From: Gymnorhina tibicen
Taxonomy: Eukaryota; Chordata; Aves; Passeriformes; Artamidae
NCBI GenBank assembly: GCA_013399875.1
Contig: VXAZ01001045.1
Span: forward strand, 850,661 to 914,660
Direction: 5' to 3'
Length of the DNA stretch: 64,000 nucleotides
A model generated the notes under the pieces. It was given only the letters and a program-made list of their open reading frames with translations. It was not told the origin of the DNA and ran no database searches. Both the position numbers and the translations under genes were made by a program. Shown here in pieces: positions 1-13,092 of this stretch (positions within the stretch are counted from its first letter, which is position 1; each line of letters starts with the position of its first letter).

Positions 1-3000
1 AAAAGGTCCTCCTTCTTTTCGTTTTCTGGTGTAACCGCCTTCAGGCAACGTACTGCAATATCTATTTTTCATCCAACAGCAGTACTTAGTTCCTAGACTG
101 GCCAGAGGATCATTAGTGGGGAGAAAAATTCATCACAGTCATAATATACTATTTATTTATCATAAATATTTGATTAGTTTAGAAGACCCCAAATCCTCTA
201 GGGACTGTAGCAAATGCAAAAGCTGTTCCTAAATGATAAAGGAAATGGTTGAGTTTCTGAGTGGCCTAACTACTAGGTAACAAAAAAACCCACAAAACCA
301 ACAATAATACAGTCAGACAACAATTTGTTATATGGAACATATACTTGCCTATTCACCATCAGGGCCAGCACACACCCCAAATTTTGCCAAGTGTAATGCA
401 TTAGATGTCAGTGCAAATTGGCACAATGCTGCCAAAGCAGCACATACAGAGTCTGGTTGGTTACAGTTAGAGGGTTTTGTGTGAGGACTAAAGTCTTGAA
501 ATCACTGATAAATAGTGAGGTTTTTTTTTTAGATTAAGATTACTCGGCATCTTTATCTGTTGCTTGTTCTTCAGCAGTGCTTCAAGACATTTTAAAATGG
601 CTATGACAGTAAGAAAGAATGGAAAATGCAGATAGGTAGAGACAATATACCCACAGATCAAAGCTTATACTTTTTTTTTTCCTACATTGATAGTGATTCT
701 GATCTCTAATTTTTGAAGGAACTAGCATTTAGCAGCCCATTGGAAGATGGCCAAGCAATATTTCAGTTTGATTTATTGTTTTAGAAGCAATGCCTTGGAA
801 TACAAATCTGATTTGGCTCTCAGATTAAGAAAGCAGTACCGAGTGAAAATGTTAATTAGGCTCTTAGTGGCCACTTAACATAGCCGTCTTCTGTTTCAAA
901 GAGCAGTCCTTGCTGTGCCACAAGGAGCTGCACCATCTCACGGTGGTACCTTTCCTCTGAGATTTCCAGCAGCAAAACTGTATTAGAAGACGGCAAAAAA
1001 TTTGTTACTCTCCTGATATTAATTTTCCATGTAAGCAGTTTTATTTGCCACAGGAATGTTATATAATTGTATTTTGATGGTGGTGTGTCTTATGTCATTA
1101 TTGAGTAGAAAGAAGTCAACATTATGAAGAATTCAGAGGGCCTATGGCAGACTTAAAGGACTTTTTCAAGTGTAAAATTGAACAGATCTTGGAACAGATT
1201 CAAATGGTAACATAACTGCTGCACATCATATGTGTAATGCACAATCTCCTTATCCTGATGCATAATTTTCTTTTCTCCTGAGAAACCAATAAGCACCTCC
1301 CTATGCTTGCATCCAGTTTACAGTCAGTTTTGTGAGCAATGTTATGTTCATATTATGGTGACTATACTGTGCCTTTTTGGCATGTAATTCATCGAGCTGG
1401 CCTGGGTTGTTTGTAACATGCTATGAATGTTACATGATTGAAACATGATTGATTTGACAGACTTCAGAAGGGATTTGGGATACAAATGCAACATCACCTT
1501 TGTAACAAAATGCCATGAAGACAGAGTCAAGCAGTAAACACTTGCTAGGTAACATAAAGGACAGTCCTGAGATTCAGTTATTGGGATAGAATTCCAAAAA
1601 TATGGACCCAGCTTCAGGTTCTGCTGTGAACCTCCTTTTCTTCTGGTCTAAGTACTGAAAACTTGTGGCTGTTGAATTCTGTGAAGGCAGAAATAAGTGT
1701 TGGTAGAGGGACAAGGAAGTATCCCTGTTTCTTCAACAGTAAATACAGAAATATGATCCAAAAGTAAGAAATTATCAATCCCAGATCACCAAAGATAAGA
1801 AAAGTTGAAGGAAAATTAGATTTTTGGCTCATTTTCTTAGTGACTATAACTGTACTAATATAAGAAAACCTGACCAGATCCTGTTCTGTTGCCCTGGCAC
1901 AGCAGAGTTTGTCTGTGTAACTAAACCCTCACGTTTCCTCAGGTTTCACTGTTTGCATACTGGGAAGCATCTCTGGCTTGTGCTATCTTTTGAACTGAAG
2001 CCAGGCAGAGGTTATTTGGCACAAGCTGCAGCCATGCCTGAAAGCAAGCTGACCTCTGCATGAGATGCTCTCATGCCTGTACTTCAGACCGTGCTTCTGC
2101 CAGATTTAATTTCCTAGGATGGATGTAACTAACAATGAACTGCAGTGACAGTAAGGTTTAACCAATATGATGAGGGACTGTACTTCTCAAGAAAGAACAA
2201 AATGTAGGAACAGCAGGGAGGATTTTTATTTTTTTTTTAATTAGACCTTTATGTCTCAGCTCTTCAAATCAGAGCAGATGTTGACATGCTGGGCGGGTTG
2301 CAGGTGAGTACGGCCTACACCAGCTCCACCTGTTGCATCCTCTCAATGGACCCTGCTTTTGGGCTAGGGAATGGGCTAGTTGACATCCAGAGATCTTTAT
2401 TAACGTTTTCTATAACTCTAAATAAAGTACTGCTCCTGCCTAGAACAGCTTGAGTGGATCTTAAGCAATGTCTTGGTTCTCTGCATAGTTGCATATGGTG
2501 TAACGAGACATAGAAACCCAATAGCAACAAGGATCTCAGTCTTGTTCTTTTGAGCATCCTCACCACCACATGCAGTTTTCCATTGCCACTTCTTTTTAGT
2601 CCAACACACTGGACCCACCAGATGCCCAGATGCTTTAATCTAAAAGGAGATGACACGACTGAGCTGAGTGAAAACTTGCTTTTCAGGTTCAACTGTTCAG
2701 GCACTGGCTTTCTGATCAAAGTCCCCTTCCTCCCTCACATTCCCTGAGGAAGTTTGGATGAAAAGTTATTGAGAGATGATCAGTATGCTGCCACTTTCTC
2801 AGCTTGGCTTTTCTGGCTGAAACAACCAATTTTGAGTGCAAACAGAATTGCAATGCCAGAGTTAGCGTTGTCTGTGTCACCAGCTTAATAAACAGAGTAA
2901 AGAAACCCTGGCACAATGCACAGCACAGTACTGGAGCAAAGTCACTGCTAGCTACTGTCTTCAGTAAGGGAAAATACTTTGAAGATTTCCAGGGCTGTGG

Positions 3001-4294
3001 ATTCTTTCACTGGCTTTATTCCGGATGCTGGAATACCAAGGATGATGCATGGAAAATCTCAATGGCTTTGTGATAAAAATGCTATGGATTTTTATGATAT
3101 TACTTTCCAATGGATATATTCTGTCTGACAGCTTATTATGGGTGATGCTTATTTCAGATGGCGTCTGTTTTTATCTGTTTATCAATGCCTTGCATTTATT
3201 TTAAGCTAATATTTCTCAAAATTTTCCATATAGAATAAGTGCTGTAGTCCAAGAAAGTCAATGTGGAAACAGTGAAAGTAAAATCAAGTTCAAAATATAA
3301 AAGTATCCATTTTTAATACTCCGGACAGTAAGACTGAAGGTTACATGAAGTCCTAAATGTGTCGCTTGAGTCTTCTTAAAATAGTGTCCATATCCTCATA
3401 TATGTATATACTTTTTAATAAAAAATTCTGAAGATTCTAGAAGAAAAAAAAATATCTATTTTATGACTTCATTGCTTTGAAATAATGCCCTTAAGGTACC
3501 AAAAGAGAAAAGAAACCCCAAACCAACGAACAGCAAACCAACAACGCCTCTACAAGGGAGTTAAATCGTACAGTTCTCTGAATATATGAACAATGAAAAA
3601 ATCTTCAGTGTTTCACCTGATTTATGACTGACACATTTTAATGTCCACTTTCAGGTAAGAAAATTATTTGGAGCTTTGCCATACCACCAGCATCTATAAG
3701 ATACAAGTGAGACTGCTATATATAGTGTAAACAAAGAAGATTATATCCTCTAAATTTATACATTTACTTGTTTCTTTTGCTGTCGTCCAAGCTCTAAATT
3801 TTCACTGTTGACAAAGTTACTGAAATATTGAAAATAAGTAATTTCACTTGCATGCAAAATAGAACTTAGCTAAAGTAGTAGGAGGACTCAGACAAGTATA
3901 CCAGTATATTTTACAAGCAGAAAACTGAAACTTACAAACCCAAGATTTCAGAAGTTTATAATTAGTTTTTGAATATGTCAGAATAAAATATATTCACAAA
4001 TTGTTCACGATTTTAATTACGTATATGGAAAAAATACTTGCAAATTGACTTTGTTGTTGTTGTTTTTATTGAGATTTTAATTCTGCATTCAAATATGATT
4101 CAGTATTTGCTACCTGAAATAAGTATCCCTACTGGAACTTCTTTTTTTTTTCTTTAATTAATGAAGTCAAAATGTGTAAGGTTTGTGCAATAAAGTAAAT
4201 TTAAAAGCTGAATATTGAATTCTAAATTCATTGTAATTTTCTTCCACATAATCTCATATTTTTCTACAGTGGAGTTGATTTTTTGATTCTCCCA

Positions 4295-4340
4295 GGAAAA
4301 ACAGGTAATTAACAGTGGGAAAAACAGATAATTAACAGTG
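4295..4340. repeat. 23-bp tandem duplication
   Basis: Two adjacent copies of a 23-bp unit beginning ggaaaaacag, at 4295-4317 and 4318-4340, differing at one position (g versus a). This is a simple local duplication with no associated gene. Confidence 0.85.
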
Positions 4341-4812
4341 AAAAAAAATTAGCACAGCTATTTCCACAGCCTGTAGATTTATGGTAAAACACAGAGACCT
4401 TCATCCAAAATTCAGTTATTTGAATTATTTGAATTCAGTTATTTGAAATGCATAGAGATATTGATCAACACCATTTATTAATGATACCTGCTTTTCATCG
4501 TTCGTTTGTCTAATATCATAGATATGTACTGTGGCTTTACAAAGAACTCTCTGTGCTTGCTTTTGCTTTGGTTTGCAAAATATTTGTGCTAGGAAGCCCT
4601 TAAATGGCACATTATGAAGGACTTATGGAAAAAAATGTATCTCAGCAATTAGCATCAAATTAACCCTTTTGCTAACAAAGATATGAAGGAGGCTGTAATG
4701 GTCTCTTGAAAAAAAATGAAAAAAGTTTTTTTGTCAGGGAAGAAGCTCTGTGAAAATCAGTTAAGAAGGAATGTCCATAACTAATACATACAGTATTAGT
4801 CCCTTGAATTAG

Positions 4813-4889
4813 TTTGCAGTGTTCAAGCATACCCTTGAATCTGTGGGTAATTTTGCAGTGTTCAAGCATACCCTTGAATCTGTGGGTAA
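4813..4889. repeat. 39-bp period tandem duplication
   Basis: A 38-bp sequence beginning tttgcagtgttcaagc is present at 4813-4850 and again at 4852-4889. The copies are identical, which suggests a recent slippage event, a young duplication, or an assembly error. Confidence 0.9.
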
Positions 4890-6497
4890 ACCAACATCAA
4901 ATTATTACTCTATTTGTTTAAGTCCTCGTCTATGTTTTTAAATCACATGTGGTAAAATGATTTTCCACATGGCTGAAGCCCTCTCTTAAGCAGCTCTGAA
5001 TTTTGCCAGGATATTCTGTCTTTCCTCATGTGCCTAAAAACTTCAGAAACCAGATGTGAATTACATTTTTAAACAGTATCCCATACCATAAAGATTTCAA
5101 AACTCAAAGAGGTGATGGGAGAAAAAGCCACTTCCTACTGGACTAAGCTTTCATGTTATTGAAAAATTTAACAGCCCTTTCCACATATGGCTTTGAGGGG
5201 CGTAAGCCTGACGTACAGAAATGGCTATTTTTATTTAATGAAAATGCCTGTTCTGGAGCAAATTGTCTTTGAACAGTCATATCTTGGCTTTGGTTGTTTC
5301 AAAGTTTTTAAATACATCTTTGGTATAATTTTAAACAGCTGTATAGCTTTCACTTTATATCCATGTGAGAAAAATTAATTCTTATTTCTCTTCCTTCTGC
5401 CAGAAGATACTTCAATTTTCCTCGCTTGTCAGTTACTAGTGGAATGAAAAATAACAGACAAAATAAAATTTTCTCCATGCAAATGAACAGATGTTGTTCT
5501 TCAAAGTATTACGAAGTTTTGCATTTCTCATTGAAAAAGAAAATCATTGGGAAAATTGATTAAAACAAAAAGGAAATGTTGCCACAGACTTCTAAAACAG
5601 AACAAACCAGTGGAAAATCACATTAAAATTCCAGTAAGAGAATGCCTAGGGGAAGAGAGAGATTCCAAGAAATGTTTGAGAAATCAGTCTTCACCCTGCA
5701 GGGTATCTGAGGAAGGCACAGTGCTCAACTTGTGTGATTTACAAGCTCACTATGAGGAACAAACAGGGTTATAATCAAAGATGACTTAGTAATAATACTT
5801 AATTGAGGTGCAGACAGTTACTCTTTTATCTGAATGCAGGCAACAAGCTAAATGAGAATGAATGAAGATTCATCATTAAAAGGATACTTCCCGGTTCACT
5901 ATGACAATTTGAAAAAGAAAAAAACAACAAAACATTGCAGTCAGTTCCTTTTTTCAGATTTGCTTATTTTGTTTGGCTTTTTTTCTTGTTACCTTCAAGC
6001 ACTTTGAAACAGGATTTTCCCTTCCTGCACTTTTTGCATTTCTGGGATATTTCCTAAAGACAGTTTTCATTCCTACTCTCATGCTAATTAATACATGGCA
6101 GGGTACTATCTTGTGCAGTGTACATTAGTGCTACTAACATTTTGCTTCTTCTCTCAATAATTAGCATGAGATGATGAAAGGAGACATTTTTCTCTAATGA
6201 ATGCTCATACAGCAGTTTGAACATATTAGGCCCTATAGAAGTATGAAGTTCAGAATTTCCAGTTCTTTCCCTCAAGGTCTAAGTCCATGTTTTCTCCTGT
6301 GGCTAAAACCTTTCATTTACATATTGAATTTCAGTGATGTCAAATGGTAAACTTAAAAGATTGAGAATACAGGAGGACTACAGTTTGTATTAATAGGAAA
6401 AACTTGTATGAAAAAGCAACCATGGGACAGATTTGTATGTAATTATTGTAATGCTAACTTCCATAAGCTTCATATTTGGCAATATTATCTGAGTAGT

Positions 6498-6514
6498 CTT
6501 TCTTTCTTTCTTTC
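6498..6514. repeat. (CTTT)4 microsatellite
   Basis: Four uninterrupted CTTT units in otherwise unremarkable sequence. Confidence 0.8.
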
Positions 6515-8148
6515 ATTACATTGACTAGACTTCTGAATACTCATTCCTGAAGGAATTTGGCTAGAAATATGAGATGAGTCTAACATTGTCACTATGTCAT
6601 TCTCCGGAAACCTACTTCCTACTCAGGTTTTGCAATTTTTAAATTGTTTTCCCTGAATTTATGATTATTTCTTTCAGCTTTTCCCTTCTCACAGTCATTC
6701 CGACTATCTTCTCATTCATCAGCCTAGTTTTATGCAATTAATATTACCAACATGAGTTGTAGCATAGGTCCTCTGGAAGAAGTTAGCCTTATATATATCA
6801 GAAGAGTAGACTGCAAACTTTTTCATCACCCTCATATTACAAATGAATTGGAATCTGGATAAAACAACATTTTGATCTCAAAAGGAATTATAAGCATTAG
6901 TAAAGTATCTAATCTTTCTTTTTCCTGTGATTCATAGAAACTTAAAAAGAGGCAGCACCACTAATTTCTTGGACAAAACAGTAATAGCTCTTCTTAGCTA
7001 GTAAGATCTGCTGAGTTATTATATGACTAAACTGATATAGGCAGTTTTATTGCTCAACTCCTATTCAACTAAAGATTTACAGGTGGATATGACATGCTCT
7101 TTTCCCATAATCACAATGATTTGCTCTAATGCTTTATCTCAGGGTATCTTTCTAAGTCATTGTCTCTGGCTCAACCCCTTCACTTACTTGAAACTGTGGG
7201 GTATTTTTCAGAAGCTGGATCACTTTGTTCCTTTCATTATGGAAGACTCATAGTTTCTTCGTCTGCATTTTCTTCCTATGTCTCCAAGAGCTTTACCATG
7301 GCCCATGGTTTAAGTAAGAGTTGCATGTAGTTCTAAAGCTTGCTTATTTCCTTCTTGAATATGTCCTTCGGATTTTGGCAACATGATGTTCTGGCTATAT
7401 AATTCCTCCTCAGGTATTGTTTCAAAGGCTGACATCTTTTGTTCTGTAGCTTTTATGGGGTTTCAAAATATTTTTCTAAAGCTTTTTCACATAGCCCTAC
7501 ATCATCTTTTCTCTAAGATTCTCGTTAATGAGTTTAATATACTAGTAATGTAATTTTTGTCCCATTTCTACAATTTATCATCTGTATGATTTATTTTAAT
7601 AATTTTATTTAGAATCTTTCTATGCATTAGTGATTGCATGTAGCTGATCTAGCAGAAACCTGGTTTAGCATATTGGCTTCATTATTACTGCTGTGTCAAG
7701 AACAGCTAAGCAAGATAATGGGTATTTTCTATAAGCCTAATAGTTCCCAGATTGTTTGATAATCTGGATGTGATGTTTTGAACACGAAAAATTATTGTGG
7801 GCTTGTGGAATACACAATGTTAAGCAGCTTGCCTACCTAGCTGTTTGGTGGCACCATTAGTATCAAGAAAACTGATGATCATGGCGAGTTGCAAAGGACC
7901 ATTTTGAACTCCAAGGATGTCTTCCCTTATGAGTTCCCTTTCTGACCAATGTAATTTTAACATTTTCTCATAATTTCATTCCATCATCCTGGTTTTTAAT
8001 GAAAATACTGAGCCCTACCAGACTTACAAAAGAAAGTACATCCATAGTCCTGCAATAGCTAGATCCTACTCTGCCACTTGGCTACCAGTATTTATCACTT
8101 TTAGTAGATGCTGTATGTGGTCTTAGCCAATTTGATCTATTTTCCCCA

Positions 8149-8250
<102 letters not shown>

Positions 8251-8482
8251 GTATCTTGAAGCTTTACTGCTTCTTTCCTTCCCCTTATTGTAGAAGTGCA
8301 TTGAGTTGCTACACTTCTCTTAGAAAATGACCCTTTAATAGGAAATCAATGGGGATCATCCTTAGGGCACTTTCTGCAGGATTCTGAGGTGTCACCAGGT
8401 CTGCAGACATTCTCAAAGACAAGCTGTAACATTCAGTGCTTGCTTTATCATGCGATATCCTCATTGCTATGTTAGACAAAAG

Positions 8483-8487
8483 CCAGT
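8483..8487. repeat. Left target-site duplication of solo LTR
   Basis: CCAGT lies immediately before the LTR and the same five bases follow it at 9132-9136. Five-base duplications are typical of several retroviral integrase groups, including ERVL-type elements. Confidence 0.85.
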
Positions 8488-9131
8488 TGTCCTGTTCTTT
8501 GGTGCGATAGAGTTAATTTCTTCCCAGTAGCTGGTACAGTGCTGTGTTTTGGATTCAAAATGAGAATAATGTTGATGACACACTGTTCTTTTGGGTTTTG
8601 CTAAGTTGTGTTTATCCTAAGTCAAGGATGTTTGTATGTGAGTGTCTCATGCTCTTCCAGTGAGAAGATACACAAAAGAAGCTGAGAGGAAGTATAGTTG
8701 GGGCAGGTGATCTGAACTGACCAAAGGGAAATTCCACACCATAGAATGTCATACTCTTTAGATAAACTGGGGGGAGTTACCCCGAAGGGGGGACTGATCC
8801 AAGTTCGGGAAGAGAAGCCTGGCACTGGTCAGTGGATGGTGAGCGATTGTATGGTGCATCACTTGTTTGGGGATTTTTTCCATCATTATTATTATTACTA
8901 TTATTAATATTATTTACCATTATTATTATTTCCATTATTATTAGTATTATTAATATTATTAATATTTACCATTATTATTGTGTTTTACTTTGTTTTTAAT
9001 TATTAAGCTGTTCTTATCTCAGCCTATAAGTTTTACTTTTGATTCTCCTCCCCATTCCACAGGAGTGGAGGGAAGAGAGGAGGGTCGAATGAGCAGCCAT
9101 GCTTAATTTCAGCTGGGCTTAAACCACACCA
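8488..9131 (+). mobile_element. Avian endogenous retrovirus solo LTR, 644 bp
   Basis: The element starts TGTCCT and ends ACCACACCA, so it has TG...CA termini, and it is flanked by perfect CCAGT duplications. Internal landmarks match a widespread avian LTR family: a GATAGAGTTAATTTC block near the start, a 'ttccacaccat' block near 8735, a decayed TATA region near 8757-8765, a long imperfect ATT array, and a terminal 'ctcctccccattccac' then 'cttaaaccac' block. No internal retroviral genes lie beside it, so it is a solo LTR left by recombination between two LTRs. The polyadenylation hexamer is degraded (attaag). The family name is from memory of avian genomes; the boundaries are read from the sequence. 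Confidence 0.85.
8884..8980. repeat. Imperfect (ATT)n array inside the LTR
   Basis: ATT/TTA units with scattered interruptions (acc, tcc, aat). Other members of this LTR family carry an ATT array at the same relative position, so this is part of the element rather than an independent microsatellite. Confidence 0.85.
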
Positions 9132-10926
9132 CCAGTAAAAAATTCAGTCTTTATTTGTTTGTGTTCTTCTGTAATACTTAAAATGAAGGAAAACCTTCAA
9201 CCTTTTGAGCAGTAACAAGCACACATAGTAACAAATACGCCTGGAAATTATTAATCTTATTACAATATTAGGTTTTTGTTAACTTGTGCAGTGAATATAA
9301 TGAAAGGAAATTAATGTTTGGAGGGAAGTGGTATTTTAGACTACTTACTAAAATGAAGTGTTATTGAATGGAGAGATGTCATTCCCATCTTCCATTTTGG
9401 TCTTTTTTAAAAGGACTACCTATATAATATACCTCTGCAACTAACTCAGTAACTTCCCTATATCCTGCTGGTATGTAAGCAGAAGCTGATTACCACTTAG
9501 GTTCCTTAGGACCTTCCCAGGTGTTAACCAGTGAAAGAAAACCAAACCTACACATACTGAGGAATTCCATAATGATTTCTAACAGACTTCTGGAAAATTC
9601 ATGAGTGGACATTGCCTATAGGAACATGACAGGTCTATAAAAGGACTTCTGAAGTAATTTCTCAGGTAGATCTCTTTCCTATACTATGAGTACTTATCAA
9701 AGTTCTCACTCCATTAAGCAGCTAGGATAAATTCAGATCACCAGGTACCCCGACACCCTTCTGATTAGTTTTGGTCTTGTTTATAAAAAGTTTGTCTCAT
9801 CATCACATTCTTGGATGAGATGATGATTTTTTTTGTAGAAATTTTCAGCCTAGACAGTGTCATTTGTCACAGTTTCTGATATACCAAACAACCCTGTGAA
9901 AGCAGAACAGAAGCTGGCTTTCAAGGTATAGTACATAAAATGTGTTCTAATATCAGATCATGGCTAGAGGTAACATTTAAAGATGTTCCTTTTGTCAGTC
10001 AGCTCCAGACAGCTTTCAAATGCATTCTAAAATGTACCTTGTTCTGGATAAACATTTTTTTATGGCTCCATTAAATTAGCCATCTGGGTCAAACCCTTTT
10101 GTAATAATAAATACAGATATAGTTGCTGATTCTACCTGTAATAAGTGATTTACATGTCTTGGGGATACACTGGTTTAGATGTTACTTAGGAAACCTAAAG
10201 AAAGGTAGAAAATAAAACAATGTAGACCATAAAAACATATAAACCAAGTATCTAGAGATCTATTTACTGTGACTGAAAAAAGAGATGCAAAATATGGTCA
10301 CATTAAAGAAAGTATCTTTTTGCAGACACTGTGTGAGACCATAAATAACCATACAAAAATGCAAGGTACTACTGAATCATCATACCCATGGTTAACAAAC
10401 CAGCGTGGAAGAAAGGCTAGGATATGATGGACTCTGATAAATTATTCAGATTATATTCAAATATATTTATTTGTCACAATTTATGAAGACTGCTGACTGG
10501 TCTGGTGCCTTGCTGAGCTCAGCACATAGCTGACGAGGAGTTAATTGAAACTAAATCCAAGGAAAAAAGAGGTTATGCCTGAAGGCAGAAGAAACCCCCT
10601 AGGGAGCTTTCCATCATATTTGCTTCTTCATTTGAAGACATGTCGCACAAATCATCAAAGCAGCCTTTGGTTTCTAGACTCCCCTCTGAACTTGGAGTTA
10701 TAAATAGCACAAACACCAGGGCTAAGAGACAACTTCTCACTTTTTGTTTGGTGATGAAATGACCTTAATCATGTATACCTTCCTTATCTCATGAATTAAT
10801 TATCATGACGAAGCTTACTGAAGCCTGAACACAATAAATACCTACACCCGTGGTTGTGCTCTTGGCAACAGCTCCTTGTAGGAAGAACAATGACTCGTAT
10901 TTAATGTTTCATCTTGTGTTTTCCAG

Positions 10927-10996
10927 TTGTTGACTGAGCAGGGTCATAGTTACTCTGACCTTCAGAATTTAACTACCTATCTTCATGAGGAAGTTG
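10927..10996 (+). CDS. Candidate internal coding exon, 70 nt, unknown gene
   Basis: The segment is bracketed by a good 3' splice site (pyrimidine-rich 'cttgtgttttccag' ending at 10926) and a near-consensus 5' splice site (G|GTAAGT starting at 10997). Only one of the three forward frames is open throughout. Read from the first base it gives 23 codons beginning LLTEQGHSYS and ending YLHEEV, with one base left over, so the exon would start in phase 0 and end in phase 1. I do not recognise the peptide. No neighbouring segment in the window joins to it in frame, so partner exons would have to lie outside or be missed. A chance arrangement is quite possible, because a 70-nt open frame between AG and GT is not rare. 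Confidence 0.27.
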
Positions 10997-11595
10997 GTAA
11001 GTCATCACATTTTTTGAGATTAAAATAAAATAATGGAATTCATTGATTTGAGACACAGAAAAAGACCATAATATTCACCACTTTCTAGTCCAAATGTAAA
11101 GCACAGTACTTTGAGGTTTCCTGTGAAAAAGAAGTTGAAACTATATAAATATTAAAGTAAAATTGACCTAAAAATACCAGATTTTATGAATGTTAATGTA
11201 ATACAGGAAAATAATGGATTTTTTCTCCCTCTGGAAAATGAGAATGATGGCTACTGGCAATATAAGTTAGGTTTGTGTAAAAAATTTTCAGGAAGACCTA
11301 AAAAGAATGAAAGGAAAAAAAAAGTTCAGGTTCACTCCAAACTTTGTTTCTTGATCATTAACTCATTTAAAATCTAATGGTCTATGACTTTTTTTTTTCT
11401 TCTCCCATGACATTTCTAGCAAAAGCAAAAGTTTAGGTCTACAAGGTTAAGTTTTAATGTTATAGACCCCCATGCCACACCAGAAATATGGAGCTGATCT
11501 CCCCTTCCACTTCCAACTTAGTTGTTATCTTACTAGAATGGGATGTTGGAGACCCAGTACAAAGATTATCTTTGTCTCATCTGTGAAGCCTTTTT

Positions 11596-11643
11596 CTTCC
11601 TTACAGCAGCTACCGATTGCTTCCTTACAGCAGCTACCAACTG
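11596..11643. repeat. 24-bp tandem duplication carrying two CAG acceptors
   Basis: The unit starting cttccttacagcagctacc occurs at 11596 and again at 11620. Each copy contains a pyrimidine run followed by acag, so the pair resembles duplicated 3' splice sites. No downstream open exon supports use. Confidence 0.8.
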
Positions 11644-12210
11644 GGCTGTAAGAGATACTGAGTTGTTTGCATAACTTATGCTGAAACTGATTTACCTCAT
11701 GTAAAATTATTTATAGACTAATATTAAAAGAAATTACTGAGACAATGAGAAAAATTGGTCAAATTTTGAATTAGATAAGTGGAGAAGATGAGACTAGATT
11801 GCTTAATTAAGTTTTCTAGGGCTACTTCTGTTCATCAAAGTAATTCCAATTCCACGTGAATAAAAACCCAATGTTTTGCAGCTACAACTATTAACTTCAA
11901 TATTTCATTTTTTATTCTTTTATCTTTTAGTGCCCAAAAACTGTTGCTTGAATTCCTCATAACTAGCAGGATGTTGTGGTTTGATTTGGGTCTTTCTAAC
12001 CAGTGTTCCAGAATAAGCTCTGTCAACCACTATTTTGCTGATGACTGTACTCAAGGGGCTTCAGAGTCTCAGTTGTAGTGGTTCTGGAGGGAGATCTCCG
12101 GTATTGCTGAGGTGATGACTTCCAAAATGCTACATGAACCACTGTTTCTACTGTAGAAGAGGTAAGTTAGCACCCCTAGTATTATGTTGTCAAGATTAGG
12201 AAAAGACAGC

Positions 12211-13092
12211 AAGATTCATAAATTACTTGGATGCAGGACTTGAAGGGATATTAAGTTTGCTGGTGATAGTAAATTGGGAGGAGCTGTTGACTTCCTTGAA
12301 GGCATGGAGGCCCTGCAGAGAGACCTCAACAATTTAGAGAGATGGGCCATCACCAACTGTATGAAGTTCAACAAGGGAAAGTGCCAGATTCTGCACCTGG
12401 GATGGGGCAACCCTGGATGTACAGACTGGGGAATGAGAGGCTGGAGAGCGGTGCTGTGGAAAGGGACCTGGGGGTCCTGGTCAATGGCAAGTTGAACATG
12501 AGTCAGCAGTGCCCTGGCAGCCAGGAGGGCCAAGTGTGTCCTGGGGGCATCAGGCACAGCATCACCAGCCGGGCAAGGGAGGGGATTGTCCCGCTCTGCT
12601 CTGCACTGGGGCGGCCTCACCTCGAGTGCTGGGGGCAGTTTTGGGTGCTGCAATGTAAGAAAGACTTTAGCGAGCATCTAAAGGAGGGCAACAAGGATGG
12701 TGAAGGGCCTTGAAGAGAAGCCGTATGAGCAGCAGCTGAGGTCATTTGGTCTGTTCAGCCTGGAGAAGAGGAGACTGAGGGGAGGCCTCATCACAGTTAC
12801 AGCTTCCTCATGAGGGGAAGAGAAGGAGCAGACACTGATATCTTCTCTCTGGTGATCAGGGAATTGCATGAGGTTGTGTCAGGGGAGGTTTAGGTTGGAT
12901 ATTAGAAAGAGGTTCTTCACAAAGAGGGTGGTTGAGCACTGGAATAGGGTCTCCAGGGAAGCGGTCACAGCACCTGACACAGTTCGGGAAGCGTTTGGAC
13001 AATACTCTTGGGCACATGGTGTGATTCTTGGGGGGGATCCTTGTGGGTCTCTTCCAAATCAGAATATTCTCTGGTTCTGTGATTCTGGGATT
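12211..13092 (+). mobile_element. CR1 LINE, 5'-truncated 3' end with dead reverse transcriptase remnant
   Basis: This is the C-terminal part of the CR1 ORF2 reverse transcriptase plus the 3' UTR. Translation in shifting frames shows the CR1 landmarks in order: FINYLD-like, then FAGDSKLGG (normally FADDTKLGG), RWAITNCMKFNKGKC, ERDLGVLV near 12460, RPHLE near 12620, [12 protein letters not shown] near 12760, RKRFFTKRVVEHWN near 12905, then a 3' tail with 'gaatattctctggttctgtgattctg'. Several frameshifts and stops break the frame, and the catalytic FADD box has a glycine in place of its first aspartate, so the copy cannot encode active enzyme. 5' truncation is usual for CR1. The 3' tail resembles the passerine-common CR1-E/J group, but the subfamily is not certain. 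Confidence 0.93.

Larger units (their letters stand above)
9137..12210. other. Unassigned non-coding stretch with one exon-like segment
   Basis: There is no recognisable gene or mobile element here. The only item of note is the splice-bracketed open segment at 10927-10996 and a small tandem duplication at 11596-11643, both listed separately. Other open frames are short and featureless. Confidence 0.55.

Noticed and set aside
9805..9836. Short hairpin from catcatc and gatgatg words
   Set aside because: The stem is about eight pairs with a large loop, too weak to be a microRNA precursor or terminator.
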